Source: Mycobacterium sp. 155 (lineage in GTDB: Bacteria > Actinomycetota > Actinomycetes > Mycobacteriales > Mycobacteriaceae). Taken from it: 64,000 bases of DNA. The stretch is taken from the NCBI RefSeq assembly GCF_000373905.1, contig NZ_KB892705.1, positions 2,127,020-2,191,019 of the forward strand. Reading direction: 5' to 3'. The position numbers and the translations under genes are program-made. The notes below the pieces were generated by a model. That model searched no databases. It worked only from the letters and a program-made list of their open reading frames with translations, and was not told the DNA's origin. Each line of letters opens with the position of its first letter. The first letter of the stretch is position 1. Below, in pieces: positions 50,415 through 63,174 of the stretch.

Positions 50415-51266
50415 TCAGCGCAGCGGGTTTCCGCCGTTGAGCAGCACCCACAAACCGATTCCGACGCCGATGCCCACCAAAAGCGCCACGAACGAGCCGA
50501 CGAACGGGCGCCTGGCCCAGCCGCGTCCGGCGTCGAAGCCGTACCGCCCCGGACCGGTCAGAACCAGCGCGGCCGCAACGACAACCGGGATCAGCCGGTA
50601 TTCGTGACCGTCGGTGAGGAAGGACGACAGGCGGGCATCGTCATGCGCGGCCATGACATCGACCAGCACGCCGTTGATCAGGTAGGCCAGTGCGCCGGCG
50701 GCCGCCACCGGGGTGAACAGGCCGAGAACCAGTAGTACACCGATGGCCAGCTCGCCGGCGGTCGCCGCGTAGGTGACGATGTCGGCATGCTGGAAGCCCG
50801 CCTGGACCAGCGAGGTCTTGAACCCGTCGAGGCCGGGACCGCCCCACCAGCCGAATGCCTTCTGCAAGCCGTGGATGATCAGCAGCCCGCCCACGGCCAC
50901 GCGCAGGATCAGCAGGCCCAGATCCTGGGTGCCGCGTCGACCAGCTGTTTTGATCCGGTCATCGAGCAGACCGTCGCGTTCGATCTCGGCGGGTTCGGCA
51001 CCGTACGACCCGAGGGGTTGCGGGGGGCCCGGCTGCACGTAGGGCAGCGGCTCCGGCTCGCCCATGAACGGGAAAACTGGCTGGTCATCCGACTTGGCGG
51101 AGTCGTACCGCGGGATGGCGGTGGTTTCGAAATCACCACCGTACGACTCCGACGGCAAATCGTCTTCGGGGTCGACCAGGCTCGCCGTGGCAGGTCTGGC
51201 GGAGTCGCCGGTGCCCGAACTATCTGGTCTCTGCCAAGCGAGTGGGTCCTGCGAGTGACTGGTCAC
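50415..51266 (-). CDS. DoxX-family membrane protein (Rv3005c-like)
   Basis: A 283-aa protein with a disordered acidic/Pro-rich N-terminal cytosolic region (about 1-110) and a four-helix DoxX domain (GLLILRVAVGGLLIIHGLQKAFGWWGG, IVTYAATAGELAIGVLLVLGLF, AYLINGVLV, then a last helix FVGSFVALLVGIGVGIGLWVLL). In M. tuberculosis the homologue Rv3005c is part of a membrane oxidoreductase complex with superoxide dismutase; that role is inferred here. It is convergent with the PH-domain gene (3 nt apart). Confidence 0.88.
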   Translation of the reverse strand: MTSHSQDPLAWQRPDSSGTGDSARPATASLVDPEDDLPSESYGGDFETTAIPRYDSAKSDDQPVFPFMGEPEPLPYVQPGPPQPLGSYGAEPAEIERDGLLDDRIKTAGRRGTQDLGLLILRVAVGGLLIIHGLQKAFGWWGGPGLDGFKTSLVQAGFQHADIVTYAATAGELAIGVLLVLGLFTPVAAAGALAYLINGVLVDVMAAHDDARLSSFLTDGHEYRLIPVVVAAALVLTGPGRYGFDAGRGWARRPFVGSFVALLVGIGVGIGLWVLLNGGNPLR

Positions 51267-51412
51267 GCAGCCCAGGGTAAGTGCAAGTCAAGCCGGAACC
51301 GGGTATTTACCCCGGCGCTTCCGCCTGGTATTAGCCCCTGAAGCACCGTCACGGCACCGGACACCGTTGCCCAGCGTGGCATGCACTCAGCCACGATCCG
51401 TAACCTGGCGGC

Positions 51413-52534
51413 ATGGAATCGCGTCGGCGGATATCGGTGGTGGCCGCCGTTGTGTGTGCCGTGATGTTGGCCGGCTCGGGATGTGCCCGGTTCAACGCGG
51501 CCCAGTCGGAGCCGTTCACCACCGAACCTCAGATGGGCCCGCCGCCGTCATCGTCGCCCCCACCCCCACCGCCGCTGCCCGCCAAACCATTTCCCAAGGC
51601 ATGTCCTGCACCCGGGGTGATGCAAGGCTGCCTCGACACCACCAGCGGGTTGATCATGGGTCCCGACAGCCAGTCGGCGCTCGTCGCGGAACGCCTCACC
51701 GGCGCCGTCAAAGAGGTGTCCACCAAGGCCGAACCGAAGGTCAAGCTGGTCATCCCCGTCGACCCGACCGGGGACGGCGGCCTGCTCGATATCGTCCTGT
51801 CGCCCACGTACTCCCAGGACCGGCTGATGTACGCCTATATCAGCACGCCGACCGACAACCGCGTCGTGCGCATCGCCAACACCGACCCGCCCAAGCCGAT
51901 CCTGACCGGAATCCCCAAAGGCGCGACCGGCAACACGGGGTCGCTGATCTTCACCAGTCCCACCACCCTGCTGGTACAGACCGGCGACGCGGGTGACCCG
52001 GCCGCGGCGGCCGACCCGGCTTCGCTCGCGGGCAAGGTGCTGCGCATCGAACAGCCCACGACGGTCAACCAGGCCCCGGTGACCACAGCGCTGAGCGGCT
52101 TGGGCGCCGGCGGCGGAATGTGCGTCGATCCCGCCGACGGGTCGCTGTACGTCACCGACCGCACCCCGACCGCCGATCGGCTGCAGCGCATCACCAAAGA
52201 CTCCAAGGTGTCGACGGTGTGGACCTGGCCGGACAAGCCGGGGGTGGCCGGATGCGCAGCACTCGACGGCACCGTGCTGGTCAACCTGGTTAACACCAAG
52301 CAGACCGTCGCGGTGCGGCTGGCCAAGGACACCGGCGCGGTCACCGGGGAGCCCGAGGTGCTTCGGGACAACACCCGCGGCCACGCCTGGGCACTGCAGC
52401 TCTCACCCGACGGCAACGTGTGGGGCGCGACGGTTAACCGGACCGCGGGCGACGCCGAGAAACTCGACGACGTCGTCTTCCCACTGTTCCCACAGGGCGG
52501 TGGCTTCCCCCGCAGCAACGCCGACAAGACCTGA
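51413..52534 (+). CDS. lppZ: Lipoprotein LppZ (sorbosone dehydrogenase-like beta-propeller)
   Basis: A 373-aa lipoprotein with a signal peptide and lipobox (VVCAVMLAGSGC, Cys at about 24), a Pro/Ser-rich linker (PPPSSSPPPPPPLPAKPF) and a six-bladed glucose/sorbosone dehydrogenase-type propeller (LLDIVLSPTYSQDRLMYAYIS, TGDAGDPAAAADPASLAGKVLRI split across blades, GGGMCVDPADGSLYVTDR). The position between the DoxX gene and gatB equals Rv3006. Enzymatic activity is unproven for the family in mycobacteria. Confidence 0.88.
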   Translation: MESRRRISVVAAVVCAVMLAGSGCARFNAAQSEPFTTEPQMGPPPSSSPPPPPPLPAKPFPKACPAPGVMQGCLDTTSGLIMGPDSQSALVAERLTGAVKEVSTKAEPKVKLVIPVDPTGDGGLLDIVLSPTYSQDRLMYAYISTPTDNRVVRIANTDPPKPILTGIPKGATGNTGSLIFTSPTTLLVQTGDAGDPAAAADPASLAGKVLRIEQPTTVNQAPVTTALSGLGAGGGMCVDPADGSLYVTDRTPTADRLQRITKDSKVSTVWTWPDKPGVAGCAALDGTVLVNLVNTKQTVAVRLAKDTGAVTGEPEVLRDNTRGHAWALQLSPDGNVWGATVNRTAGDAEKLDDVVFPLFPQGGGFPRSNADKT

Positions 52535-52594
52535 TACCCAACGCTTTTCGATGCTGTCCCGCCGCGGTCTCATTCGCCGGGGCGGGCTGACCGC

Positions 52595-54106
52595 CTATCC
52601 CTGGCCGCAGGCCGCCAGCACCAATTCCCGCACGCGGGCAGCGTCGGCCGAACCCTTGGTCGCCTTCATCACCGCACCCACGACCGCACCCGCGGCCTGA
52701 ACCTTGCCACCGCGGATCTTCTCCGCGATACCGGGATTGGCCGCCAACGCCTCGTCGACGGCGGCCTGGATCAGCGAATCGTCACGGACCAGCGCCAAAC
52801 CGCGATCGTTCATCACCTGTTCGGGTTCGCCCTCGCCTGCCAGCACACCCTCGACCACCTGACGGGCCAGCTTGGTGGACAACTTTCCGTCGTCGACCAG
52901 CTTCAACACCGCCGCAACCTGCGCCGGGGTGATCGGCAAGTCGGACACGGCCACCCCGGTTTCATTGGCCTTCTGCACCAGGAAGTTGCCCCACCATGCA
53001 CGCGCACCCTCGCTGGACGCGCCGTGCGCGACAGTAGCGGCGACGAGTTCGACGGCGCCGGCATTGACCAGATCGCGCATCACCTCGTCGGAGATACCCC
53101 ACTCTTGCTGAATTCGCTTGCGCGCCAACCACGGGAGCTCGGGTATGGTGGTCCGCAGCCGGTCCACCAACTCGGCGCTCGGAGCGACGGGTTCGAGGTC
53201 GGGCTCAGGGAAGTAGCGATAGTCCTGCGCGGTCTCCTTGCTGCGGCCCGCGGTGGTGTAACCGTCCTCGTGGAAGTGGCGGGTCTCCTGCGTCACGGTC
53301 CCGCCCGCCTGCAGCACGGCTGCCTGCCGACGCATCTCGTAGCGCACCGCGACCTCGACACTCTTGAGCGAGTTGACGTTCTTGGTCTCGGTCCGGGTGC
53401 CGAACTCCGGTGCGCCCTTAAGCTTCAGCGACACGTTCGAGTCGCAGCGCATCGACCCCTGATCCATCCGCACGTCGGAGACGTCCAGGGCGCGCAACAG
53501 GTCCCGCAGCGCGGTGACGTAGGCGCGCGCGATCTCCGGCGCGCGTTCACCGGTTCCCTCGATCGGTCTCGTGACGATCTCGATCAGCGGAACCCCGGCA
53601 CGGTTGTAGTCGGCCAGCGATGTCGTGGCCCCGGCGATCCGTCCGGTGTCACTGCCCAGGTGGGTCAGCTTGCCGGTGTCCTCCTCCATGTGCGCGCGTT
53701 CGATCTCCACCCGGAAGGTGCTGCCGTCGTCGAGCGGAACGTCGAGATAGCCGTTGACCGCGATCGGCTCGTCATACTGCGAGATCTGGTAGTTCTTCGG
53801 CTGATCGGGATAGAAGTAGTTCTTGCGGGCGAACCGGCCCCACGGTGCAATCTGGCAGTTCAACGCGAGCCCGACGCGGATCGCCGACTCCACCGCGGCC
53901 TCGTTGAGTACCGGCAGGGACCCCGGCAGGCCGAGGCACGCAGGGCACACCTGGGTGTTGGGCTCGGCACCGAAGCGGTTGGCGCAGCCACAGAACATCT
54001 TGGTCGCCGTGGAGAGTTCGACGTGCACCTCCATACCCATCACGGGCTCATAGGCGGCGAGCACGTCGTCGTAGTCAAGAAGTTCCGCGGCAACAGACAT
54101 GGACAC
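52595..54106 (-). CDS. gatB: Asp/Glu-tRNA amidotransferase subunit B
   Basis: With GatA and GatC it amidates Glu-tRNA-Gln (and Asp-tRNA-Asn). The 503-aa protein shows [35 protein letters not shown] (four Cys for zinc), the kinase-like cradle ([18 protein letters not shown]), [14 protein letters not shown] and the C-terminal YqeY/GatB domain ([19 protein letters not shown]). It is the last of a minus-strand series gatC-gatA-pfkA-gatB and is separated from pfkA by a hairpin. Confidence 0.96.
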   Translation of the reverse strand: MSMSVAAELLDYDDVLAAYEPVMGMEVHVELSTATKMFCGCANRFGAEPNTQVCPACLGLPGSLPVLNEAAVESAIRVGLALNCQIAPWGRFARKNYFYPDQPKNYQISQYDEPIAVNGYLDVPLDDGSTFRVEIERAHMEEDTGKLTHLGSDTGRIAGATTSLADYNRAGVPLIEIVTRPIEGTGERAPEIARAYVTALRDLLRALDVSDVRMDQGSMRCDSNVSLKLKGAPEFGTRTETKNVNSLKSVEVAVRYEMRRQAAVLQAGGTVTQETRHFHEDGYTTAGRSKETAQDYRYFPEPDLEPVAPSAELVDRLRTTIPELPWLARKRIQQEWGISDEVMRDLVNAGAVELVAATVAHGASSEGARAWWGNFLVQKANETGVAVSDLPITPAQVAAVLKLVDDGKLSTKLARQVVEGVLAGEGEPEQVMNDRGLALVRDDSLIQAAVDEALAANPGIAEKIRGGKVQAAGAVVGAVMKATKGSADAARVRELVLAACGQG

Positions 54107-54170
54107 GATCCTAATTGGGCAGGTTCAGGCCGGCGCCGGGTGCACTCCCCGAGAGCGCGCAAATTCCTCG

Positions 54171-54231
54171 GCGAGCAGACGTGGCGGTACCGGACACGCC
54201 GGGTTTCGGGAACCGCTGTGTCTGCTCGCCC
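54171..54231. terminator. Hairpin between pfkA and gatB
   Basis: GGCGAGCAGAC (54171-54181) pairs with GTCTGCTCGCC (54221-54231); inside, GCGGT at 54185 pairs with ACCGC at 54213. It may end pfkA transcription or structure the gatB leader. There is no T run. Confidence 0.45.
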
Positions 54232-54251
54232 GAGAAACTTGCCCGAGAAAC

Positions 54252-55283
54252 TCAGCCGAAGAACTCGGCCGCGTCGTCGTAACGGCTCTGGGACACCAGC
54301 TTGAGTCGGCGGGTGGCGTCGGCCAATGGCACCCGGCCGATGTCCTCGCCCCGCAGCGACACCATCATCCCGTACTCGCCGGCATGCGCGGCGTCGGCGG
54401 CATTGACGCCGAACAGGGTGGCCAGCACCCGGTCGTAGGCCGTCGGCGTTCCGCCGCGCTGCACGTGACCGAGCACCGTGGTGCGCACTTCCTTCTTGAT
54501 CCGCTTCTCGATCTCCACGCCGAGTTGGTGGGCGACGCCGGTGAACCGGATATGGCCGAACTCGTCGATACCGCCGTCGCGCAGTTCCATCGACCCCTCA
54601 GCGGGCCTGGCGCCCTCGGCGACGACGCAGATGAAATGCGAATCACCGCGCACGAAGCGCTGTTTGATCAACCGGCAGACCTCTTCGACGTCGAACGGAT
54701 GCTCGGGAATCAGCGTCATGTGCGCGCCGGAGGCCATGCCGGCGTTGAGGGCGATCCACCCTGCGTGGCGACCCATCACCTCGACGAGCATCACCCGTTG
54801 ATGAGATTCGGCAGTGCTGTGCAGGCGGTCGATGGCCTCGGTGGCAACCTGCAGCGCCGTGTCGTGGCCGAAAGTGACGTCGGTGCAATCGATGTCGTTG
54901 TCGATGGTCTTGGGCACGCCCACCACCGGGACGTTCTCCTCGGACAGCCAGTGCGCCGCGGTCAGCGTGCCTTCCCCGCCGATGGGGATCAGCACATCGA
55001 TGCCGTTGTCCTCCAACGTCTGCTTGATCTGGGGTAGCCCGGCCCGCAATTCGTCGGGATTCACCCGCGCGGTGCCCAGCATGGTGCCGCCTTTGGCGAG
55101 CAACCGATCGTTGCGGTCGTCGTTCTTGAGCTGGACCCGCCGGTCTTCCAGCAGACCTCGCCAGCCGTCCTGGAAGCCGACAACCGTCGAGCCGTACCGC
55201 ACATCACAGGTACGTACCACCGCACGGATCACCGCGTTCAGACCAGGGCAGTCGCCACCGCCGGTCAGGATTCCGATACGCAT
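54252..55283 (-). CDS. pfkA: 6-phosphofructokinase
   Basis: Glycolytic PFK, 343 aa. Motifs: [21 protein letters not shown] (nucleotide loop), [28 protein letters not shown] with the catalytic Asp, [13 protein letters not shown] and the C-terminal [15 protein letters not shown]. The Gly in GGEGT with Lys in PKTIDND is the actinobacterial type that uses ATP in characterised relatives. The ATG follows the gatA stop directly (TAG-ATG), so the genes are cotranscribed. Confidence 0.95.
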   Translation of the reverse strand: MRIGILTGGGDCPGLNAVIRAVVRTCDVRYGSTVVGFQDGWRGLLEDRRVQLKNDDRNDRLLAKGGTMLGTARVNPDELRAGLPQIKQTLEDNGIDVLIPIGGEGTLTAAHWLSEENVPVVGVPKTIDNDIDCTDVTFGHDTALQVATEAIDRLHSTAESHQRVMLVEVMGRHAGWIALNAGMASGAHMTLIPEHPFDVEEVCRLIKQRFVRGDSHFICVVAEGARPAEGSMELRDGGIDEFGHIRFTGVAHQLGVEIEKRIKKEVRTTVLGHVQRGGTPTAYDRVLATLFGVNAADAAHAGEYGMMVSLRGEDIGRVPLADATRRLKLVSQSRYDDAAEFFG

Positions 55284-56870
55284 CTACTCATCTGCTCCTC
55301 GTGTGCGCATGTGCTCTATCTTGCCCGGCTGGCCAGGTGCCTGCTGGGCGAGCGCCGAAACTGCACCCAGATCGCTGTTCGGCGACACCTGAAGTGCGCC
55401 CGCAATCGGGCCGCGAGCCGCTTCGTAGGCGGCGCCGACCCGGTAGAGCCGGTCATCGGCCAGTGCCGGGGCCATGATCTGCAGTCCGACCGGCAGGCCG
55501 TCGTCGGGCGAGAGCCCTGACGGAACCGACATGCCGCAGTGCCCAGCCAGGTTCAGCGGCAAGGTGCACAGATCGAACAGGTACATGGCCAGTGGATCGT
55601 CGACCTTCTCCCCCAGCGCGAACGCGGTGGTCGGGGTCGTCGGCGAGACCAGCACGTCGACGCTTTCGTAAGCGCGTTCCAGGTCGCGGGCGATCAACGT
55701 CCGGACCCTCTGGGCCTGGTTGTAGTACGCGTCGTAATACCCGGCCGACAACGCATAGGTGCCAATCATGATGCGGCGCTTGACTTCCGGACCGAAGCCG
55801 GCGGCCCGGGTCAGCGCCATGACCTCTTCGGCGCTGTGCGTGCCGTCGTCGCCGACCCGCAGGCCATATCGCATGGCGTCGAAGCGCGCCAGGTTGCTGG
55901 ACACCTCGGAGGGCAGAATCAGGTAGTAGGCCGCCATTGCATGGTCGAAGTTCGGGCAGTCCACCTCGGTGACCTCCGCACCGAGCGCAGTGATCTGCTC
56001 GACCGCGGCGTTGAACGACGCGAGCACACCGGGTTGATAGCCCTCACCACGCAGCTGCTTGATCACACCGACCCGAACACCCTTGAGGTCGCCCTGTGCG
56101 CCGGCCCTGGCCGCACCCACCACATCGGGCACCGGGACGTCGATCGACGTGGAATCCCGCGGGTCGTAGCCGGCGATGACCTCATGTAGCAGCGCGGTGT
56201 CGAGCACGGTGCGGGCGCACGGACCACCCTGGTCCAGCGACGACGCGCACGCGATCAGTCCGTAGCGGCTGACCGTGCCGTACGTGGGCTTGACGCCGAC
56301 GGTGGCTGTGAGCGCGGCGGGCTGGCGGATCGACCCGCCGGTGTCGGTACCGATGGCCAACGGCGCTTGGTATGCGGCCAGTGCCGCGGCGCTGCCACCG
56401 CCGGAGCCGCCCGGCACCCGGTCGGTATCCCAGGGGTTGCGGGTCGGGCCGTACGCGGAGTTCTCGGTCGAGCTGCCCATGGCGAACTCGTCCATGTTGG
56501 TCTTGCCGAGGATCGGGATACCGGCCGCCCGCAGCTTGGTGGTCACCGTCGCGTCGTACGGTGAGCGCCAGCCCTCCAGGATCTTCGACCCGGCCGTGGT
56601 CGGCGCATCGTTGGTGGTGAAGACGTCCTTGAGCGCGAGCGGCACACCGGTCAGCGGCGAGGCCAGCGATTCGCCCGCGGCGACCTTACGGTCGACGGCG
56701 GCCGCTGCGGCCAGCGCCTGCTCGGCGCCGACGTACAGGAACGCGTGGAAGCGCTCATCGGTGGCGGCGATCTGGTCCAGGTGTGCCTGGGTGACCTCGG
56801 TGGAGGTGACCTCGCCGGCGGCGATCTGGGCGCCGAGGGTCACTGCGTCACAGCGTGTGAGATCGGTCAT
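55284..56870 (-). CDS. gatA: Asp/Glu-tRNA amidotransferase subunit A
   Basis: The amidase subunit that frees ammonia from glutamine. The 528-aa protein has the full Ser-cisSer-Lys triad: Lys in [10 protein letters not shown], cis-Ser in [12 protein letters not shown] and Ser nucleophile in [16 protein letters not shown] 56870 overlaps the gatC stop (ATGA). The C-terminus has an actinobacterial extension (about 25 residues). Confidence 0.96.
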   Translation of the reverse strand: MTDLTRCDAVTLGAQIAAGEVTSTEVTQAHLDQIAATDERFHAFLYVGAEQALAAAAAVDRKVAAGESLASPLTGVPLALKDVFTTNDAPTTAGSKILEGWRSPYDATVTTKLRAAGIPILGKTNMDEFAMGSSTENSAYGPTRNPWDTDRVPGGSGGGSAAALAAYQAPLAIGTDTGGSIRQPAALTATVGVKPTYGTVSRYGLIACASSLDQGGPCARTVLDTALLHEVIAGYDPRDSTSIDVPVPDVVGAARAGAQGDLKGVRVGVIKQLRGEGYQPGVLASFNAAVEQITALGAEVTEVDCPNFDHAMAAYYLILPSEVSSNLARFDAMRYGLRVGDDGTHSAEEVMALTRAAGFGPEVKRRIMIGTYALSAGYYDAYYNQAQRVRTLIARDLERAYESVDVLVSPTTPTTAFALGEKVDDPLAMYLFDLCTLPLNLAGHCGMSVPSGLSPDDGLPVGLQIMAPALADDRLYRVGAAYEAARGPIAGALQVSPNSDLGAVSALAQQAPGQPGKIEHMRTRGADE

Positions 56871-57166
56871 TCGGGTTCCCCCAGGATCCGCGGCACCGCG
56901 AACCGCCCGTCCTCCGCCCTGGGCGCCGCGGCCAGCGCCTCGTCCTGGGTCAGGCACGGCGCGACGACGTCGGGCCGTGTGACGTTGACGTCTTTGAGTG
57001 GGTTGTCGGTGGCTTCGACGCCGGTGACGTCGACGGACTGGATCCGGCCGACGTGGCCAAGGATGGCGTCGAGTTGGCCGGCGAAACTGTCCAACTCGTC
57101 ATCGGTCAGCGCCAACCGGGCCAGATGCGCCAGGTGGGCAACCTCGTCTCGGGAGATCTGCGACAC
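56867..57166 (-). CDS. gatC: Asp/Glu-tRNA amidotransferase subunit C
   Basis: A 99-aa stabilising subunit that wraps around Gat[41 protein letters not shown], then [20 protein letters not shown] and FAVPRILGE. It is translationally coupled to gatA by an ATGA overlap. It is divergent from the ACT-domain gene. Confidence 0.95.
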   Translation of the reverse strand: MSQISRDEVAHLAHLARLALTDDELDSFAGQLDAILGHVGRIQSVDVTGVEATDNPLKDVNVTRPDVVAPCLTQDEALAAAPRAEDGRFAVPRILGEPE

Positions 57167-57279
57167 GACAAAGCAGCCTAGTCACTGCGCCTGAGCTGGT
57201 GGCAGCGGGCACGAGCGAAGCGGCCGCACGCGGGCCGCTCGGAATGCCCTCGGCGCATCGTTGTGCGACAGTGTTGCGC

Positions 57280-57939
57280 GTGCCTTCCTATCTGCTGCGG
57301 GTCCAGCTGGAGGACCGTCCAGGCCGTCTCGGTTCACTGGCGGTCGCGCTGGGGTCCGTAGGTGCCGATATCTTGTCGCTCGACGTCGTCGAGCGCAGTG
57401 CGGGATTCGCGATTGACGATCTGGTGGTCGAGCTGCCCGCCGGGTCCATGCCCGACGCCCTGATCACCGCCGCCGAGAACTTGACCGGCGTCTACGTCGA
57501 CAGCATCCGGCCGCACACCGGCCTACTGGAAGCGCACCGAGAGCTCGAACTGATCGACCACGTAGCGGCCGCCACAGGACGCGCCGCCCGGCTCCAGGTC
57601 CTCGCCGAGGAGGCCGCCCCGGTGCTGCGGGTCGGCTGGTGCACGGTGCTGCGGGCGACCGCAACCGGCGTCGAGCGACTCGCCGGCAGTCACGGCGCAC
57701 CCGAAACCCATCTCCCGTCCGCGCCCTGGCTGCCGCTGGAACATGCCGAGATGCTGAACGGCACCGCGGACTGGGTGCCACAGCTGTGGCGGGACATGGA
57801 TACCACCCTGGCCGCCGCACCGTTGGGCGACCACAACACCGCGGTACTGCTGGGGCGCCCCGGCGGCCCGGGCTTCCGGCCGTCAGAGGTCGCCCGGCTG
57901 GGCTACCTGGCCGGGATCGTGGGGACGATTCTGCGGTGA
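57280..57939 (+). CDS. ACT-domain protein (Rv3013-like)
   Basis: A 219-aa protein with an N-terminal ACT domain (YLLRVQLEDRPGRLGSLAVALGSVGADI) and a C-terminal GAF/acetyltransferase-like region without clear motifs. ACT domains bind amino acids or related ligands; no partner enzyme is fused here. GTG 57280 is used because it begins immediately before the ACT domain; the longer frame to 57199 is low complexity. It is convergent with ligA (10 nt apart). Confidence 0.82.
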   Translation: MPSYLLRVQLEDRPGRLGSLAVALGSVGADILSLDVVERSAGFAIDDLVVELPAGSMPDALITAAENLTGVYVDSIRPHTGLLEAHRELELIDHVAAATGRAARLQVLAEEAAPVLRVGWCTVLRATATGVERLAGSHGAPETHLPSAPWLPLEHAEMLNGTADWVPQLWRDMDTTLAAAPLGDHNTAVLLGRPGGPGFRPSEVARLGYLAGIVGTILR

Positions 57940-57949
57940 GGTCGGGCGG

Positions 57950-60046
<2,097 letters not shown>

Positions 60047-60071
60047 TTATCGGAGCACACCGACTGCAAAC

Positions 60072-61505
60072 TCACGCGACGTAGGTGAAGAATGTCGCCA
60101 TACCTGCGTTGAGGTGGTAGTCGTTGTGGCAATGCACGATCCACCGACCGGGGTTGTCGGTGTCGAAGTCCACCTCGACGGTCTGCTCAGGCGGCACCAG
60201 AACAGTGTCCTTGCGTGCCCGAGGGCCCTGCGGCCCAACCACCTGGAAGGTATGGCCGTGCAGATGCATGGGATGGAACATCATCGAATCACTGACGAAT
60301 CGGATCCGGACCCGCTTGTCTTTCGTCAGCTCGATGCCATCGTTGGGCGGGTCGTAGAGCTTGCCGTTGATCGGCCAGGTGTAGCCGGCCATCGGACCGG
60401 CCAGCCTCAGCTCCACGATCTGGTCCGGATTTCTTTGTGGCAGGACGACTTCTGCGGCCGGCGTGAGGGTTGCGGTGTTCAGCGGCTGCTGCGTGCGCAG
60501 CGTCTTCACCAACCCGGCGACATCGGGATTCGACGGCGTGGCGTCAACCCGCAGGTTCAGTTGTGCATAGCCGTCCTTGCCCTCCGCCGCGGCGATCAGC
60601 GGCGCTGAGGAGGCCAGCGTGACGATCGCGTCGGCGCGTTCACCCATGCCGAGGATCACCGTCTCGGTGCGGTGCCGGTGCACCGGGTAACCGTCGGTGT
60701 GAGTGACATCGAGCTCGCAGCCGGGCACCGCGACACGGAACGCGGTGTCGGCGCCCGCGTTGATGATCCGCAGCCGAATACGTTGTCCGGAACGACAATC
60801 GACGGTCTGCGGGTCCTTGACGGTGCGACCGTTGACGAGGAAGTACGGATAGGTGACGTCGCCGCCGTCATCGCCCAGTGGCATCGTCGGCGTCACCATG
60901 GGTCCCCCGCCGGCCATCGGTTTCATCCCGTTGGCCTTGAGGTCTTCGGCGACCTGATCCGGATTGGTTCCGGTGCCGTCGATCCAGTCGTCGAGCACCA
61001 CGACGAGCTCGTCGTCGTAGTCCGCGCCATCCGCCGGATCTTCGATGATGAGCGGACCGTACATGCCACGGTCCAGCTGAGTCCCGACGTGCGAGTGCAG
61101 GTAGTAGGTGCCCGCATCGGGAACGACGAACTCGTAGGTGAAGTTCGAGCCCGGGGCGATTGCCTGCTGAGTCAGCACCGGCACCCCGTCCATGTCGTTC
61201 GGGATTGCCAGACCATGCCAGTGCACGGTGGTTTCCTGGGGCAGCCGGTTGGTCACCGGCACCCGCAGCCGCTGGCCCTTGCGGAGCCGGATTTCTGTGG
61301 CGGGCACCGTGCCGGTGTAGGTCCAGGTTCGGACCGCGACACCCCCGAGGTCAACATCGGATTCGGCGGCTGTGAACGCGATTTCGACCGGTTTGCCCGG
61401 GGCACTGCTCGTGGCCGTAGGGGTTGCGTTTCGCGACGAGCAGGCGCCCACCAGACCTGCCGCCCCGACCGCCGACAACATCAGAAATCCACGCCGGTCG
61501 ATCAT
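60072..61505 (-). CDS. Exported multicopper oxidase (Tat signal, lipobox)
   Basis: A 477-aa three-domain multicopper oxidase. All four copper-site motifs are present: TTVHWHGL, YYLHSHVGTQ, HPMHLHGHTF and HCHNDYHLNAGM (type 1 Met near the C-terminus). The N-terminus has twin arginines (IDRRGFLML) and a lipobox-like GLVGAC, so it may be a Tat-exported lipoprotein. It resembles MmcO (Rv0846c), which protects against copper by oxidising Cu(I). It is not at this place in M. tuberculosis, so it is a local insertion between ligA and the metE-like gene. No copper regulator is visible nearby. Confidence 0.9.
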   Translation of the reverse strand: MIDRRGFLMLSAVGAAGLVGACSSRNATPTATSSAPGKPVEIAFTAAESDVDLGGVAVRTWTYTGTVPATEIRLRKGQRLRVPVTNRLPQETTVHWHGLAIPNDMDGVPVLTQQAIAPGSNFTYEFVVPDAGTYYLHSHVGTQLDRGMYGPLIIEDPADGADYDDELVVVLDDWIDGTGTNPDQVAEDLKANGMKPMAGGGPMVTPTMPLGDDGGDVTYPYFLVNGRTVKDPQTVDCRSGQRIRLRIINAGADTAFRVAVPGCELDVTHTDGYPVHRHRTETVILGMGERADAIVTLASSAPLIAAAEGKDGYAQLNLRVDATPSNPDVAGLVKTLRTQQPLNTATLTPAAEVVLPQRNPDQIVELRLAGPMAGYTWPINGKLYDPPNDGIELTKDKRVRIRFVSDSMMFHPMHLHGHTFQVVGPQGPRARKDTVLVPPEQTVEVDFDTDNPGRWIVHCHNDYHLNAGMATFFTYVA

Positions 61506-61571
61506 CGTTTCAGCGTGACACTGTCGTGCAGCTCACGGCAGCGTTTTACCGGCTCCGGTTATGGTGACGGC

Positions 61572-61982
61572 ATGCCGCATCCGATCATGTTCGGCGACAA
61601 CGATCCGGGACTGGCCGAGCTACGCAGCATCGCTCTCGACTTCCCGGAGGCATTCGAGAAAGTGTCGTGGGGCAGGCCGGTGTTCTGCGCGCCGAAGATG
61701 TTCGCCATGTACGGGGGCAACGTCAAGACTCGCGGGGCGATGCGCGGGATGCCCTATTCCCTTCTGATCAAAGTCGACGACAGCGACAGACGGGCACTGA
61801 AGCAGGACAGGCGGTTCTTCTTCCCGGCCTACATGGGCCCCCACGGCTGGCTGGGTTTGGATTTCACTGCGACGAAGGTGGATTGGGACGAAGTGACCGA
61901 GCTGGTCGACGCCTCGTACCGACTCGTGGCTTCCCGCAAGCTCGTCAAGCAACTCGATGAACGCCGAGGGGAGGAACCATGA
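61572..61982 (+). CDS. YjbR/MmcQ-family protein
   Basis: A 136-aa protein of the YjbR (CyaY-like fold) family: LRSIALDFPEAFEKVSWGRPVFCAPKMFAMYG, LLIKVDDSDRRALKQDRRFFFPAYMGPHGWLGLDF and the last helix EVTELVDASYRLVASRKL. Such proteins bind DNA in some cases but have no settled function. It is divergent from the multicopper oxidase, 66 nt apart, and followed by a strong terminator. Confidence 0.85.
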   Translation: MPHPIMFGDNDPGLAELRSIALDFPEAFEKVSWGRPVFCAPKMFAMYGGNVKTRGAMRGMPYSLLIKVDDSDRRALKQDRRFFFPAYMGPHGWLGLDFTATKVDWDEVTELVDASYRLVASRKLVKQLDERRGEEP

Positions 61983-62047
61983 GTTTCGCGGGCCCTGTTG
62001 CCGGACCTACGGCGCCGACCCGACCTGCGGCGCCGACCCGACCTACT

Positions 62048-62097
62048 TTGTCACGCTGGGGTGGCTCTCGAAATCGAGAGCCACCCCAGCGTGACAA
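62048..62097. terminator. Bidirectional terminator, yjbR-like gene / metE-like gene
   Basis: A perfect 23-bp inverted repeat (62048-62070 and 62075-62097, arm beginning TTGTCACGCTGGGGTGGCTC) with loop AAAT lies between convergent genes. Just upstream, 62007-62042 holds a short direct repeat of GCGCCGACCCGACCT. Confidence 0.85.
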
Positions 62098-62163
62098 TCG
62101 GCGCGGCACGAGGGAAGCCGGCAGGATGCCAGCGGTAGACGAGCCTCCGCGGGCCTATGGGGG

Positions 62164-63174
62164 TTAGATGGCGTCCGGATCCTGCGCGAAGCCGTCGGCG
62201 GTCTTTTGCGCGAGCTCAAGTGCGACCCGCGCCCACTCGGGCGTCGCACCGGCCAGTCCGCACGCCGGAGTGATGCCGATCCGGTCCCGCAACACCTCAC
62301 GGGCGAAACCCAGTCGGTCGGTGACCGTCACGACCGCCTTGGCGACCTCTTCGACCGACGGCCTGCGTTCGGGTGCGGTGGCGGGCACCACCCCGAGCAG
62401 CACTGTGCGCCCGGCGTCGACGAACTCGCCGATACCGTCCAGATCAGCCGGGGTCAGGGTCGAAAGATCGACGGAAACAGCGTGAACAGTGCTGCGCAGC
62501 AAGCCTTTCCACGGTAAGCCCGGAGCGCAGCTGTGCATGGCGGTTTCGGCGCCGACGCGCGCGACGCAGCCGTCAAGCAAGCCCATGGCGACGGTTTCGT
62601 CGACCGGATGCACCGGCGACAAGCTGGTCACCCCGGTCAACCGACCTGCCAGCGCGGCCGGCAACGACGGCTCGTCGAGCTGCACCACCACGGTTGTCTC
62701 CAACCTGCGCGCGACGTCGGCCCGGTGCTGCGCCAGCCCCTCGGCCAAAGATGCGGCGAGGTCGCGCAACGCGCCCGGGTCGGTGATGGCCCGATGCCCG
62801 CCGGACAGTTCCAGCTGCGCGGCCAGCGTGATGGGCCCGGGCGCCTGGACTTTCACGACGCGCCCGCTGCCGCGCAGCCCGGCCTTTTCCCAGGCCTCCT
62901 CGAGCGCATCGACATCCTCGCCCAGCAGACTCACCGCGCGGCGCAGCGCGGCACTGCGGCCCGATGCGATGCGGTAGCCGCGCGGCACGGTGTCGATGCC
63001 GACGTCGACCAGCAGCGCCCCAGCCCGGCCGATCATGTCGGCGCCGATGCCGCGGGCGGGCAGTTCCACCAGATGGGTCAGCGTGTGCAGTTCCCCTACG
63101 ACGACCTCGGCGGCCTGCCGCGCGGCGGTGCCAGGCCAAGACCCGATACCGGTCGCGGCCGCGAAAGCGCTCAC
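62164..63174 (-). CDS. MetE-like C-terminal-domain protein (Rv3015c-like)
   Basis: A 336-aa protein of the cobalamin-independent methionine synthase (URO-D/MetE barrel) family: N-terminal [43 protein letters not shown], zinc ligands in MHSCAPG (H-x-C) and [14 protein letters not shown] (C). It is half the size of MetE, with the catalytic barrel only, so it likely transfers methyl groups from an unknown donor. The stop is 66 nt from the hairpin. Its start codon overlaps the end of mnmA (4 nt). Confidence 0.85.
   Translation of the reverse strand: MSAFAAATGIGSWPGTAARQAAEVVVGELHTLTHLVELPARGIGADMIGRAGALLVDVGIDTVPRGYRIASGRSAALRRAVSLLGEDVDALEEAWEKAGLRGSGRVVKVQAPGPITLAAQLELSGGHRAITDPGALRDLAASLAEGLAQHRADVARRLETTVVVQLDEPSLPAALAGRLTGVTSLSPVHPVDETVAMGLLDGCVARVGAETAMHSCAPGLPWKGLLRSTVHAVSVDLSTLTPADLDGIGEFVDAGRTVLLGVVPATAPERRPSVEEVAKAVVTVTDRLGFAREVLRDRIGITPACGLAGATPEWARVALELAQKTADGFAQDPDAI

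Noticed and set aside
61979-62167. 62-aa frame starting at an ATGA overlap with the YjbR-like gene
   Set aside because: It runs straight through the perfect terminator palindrome and is Pro/Arg-rich without conservation.
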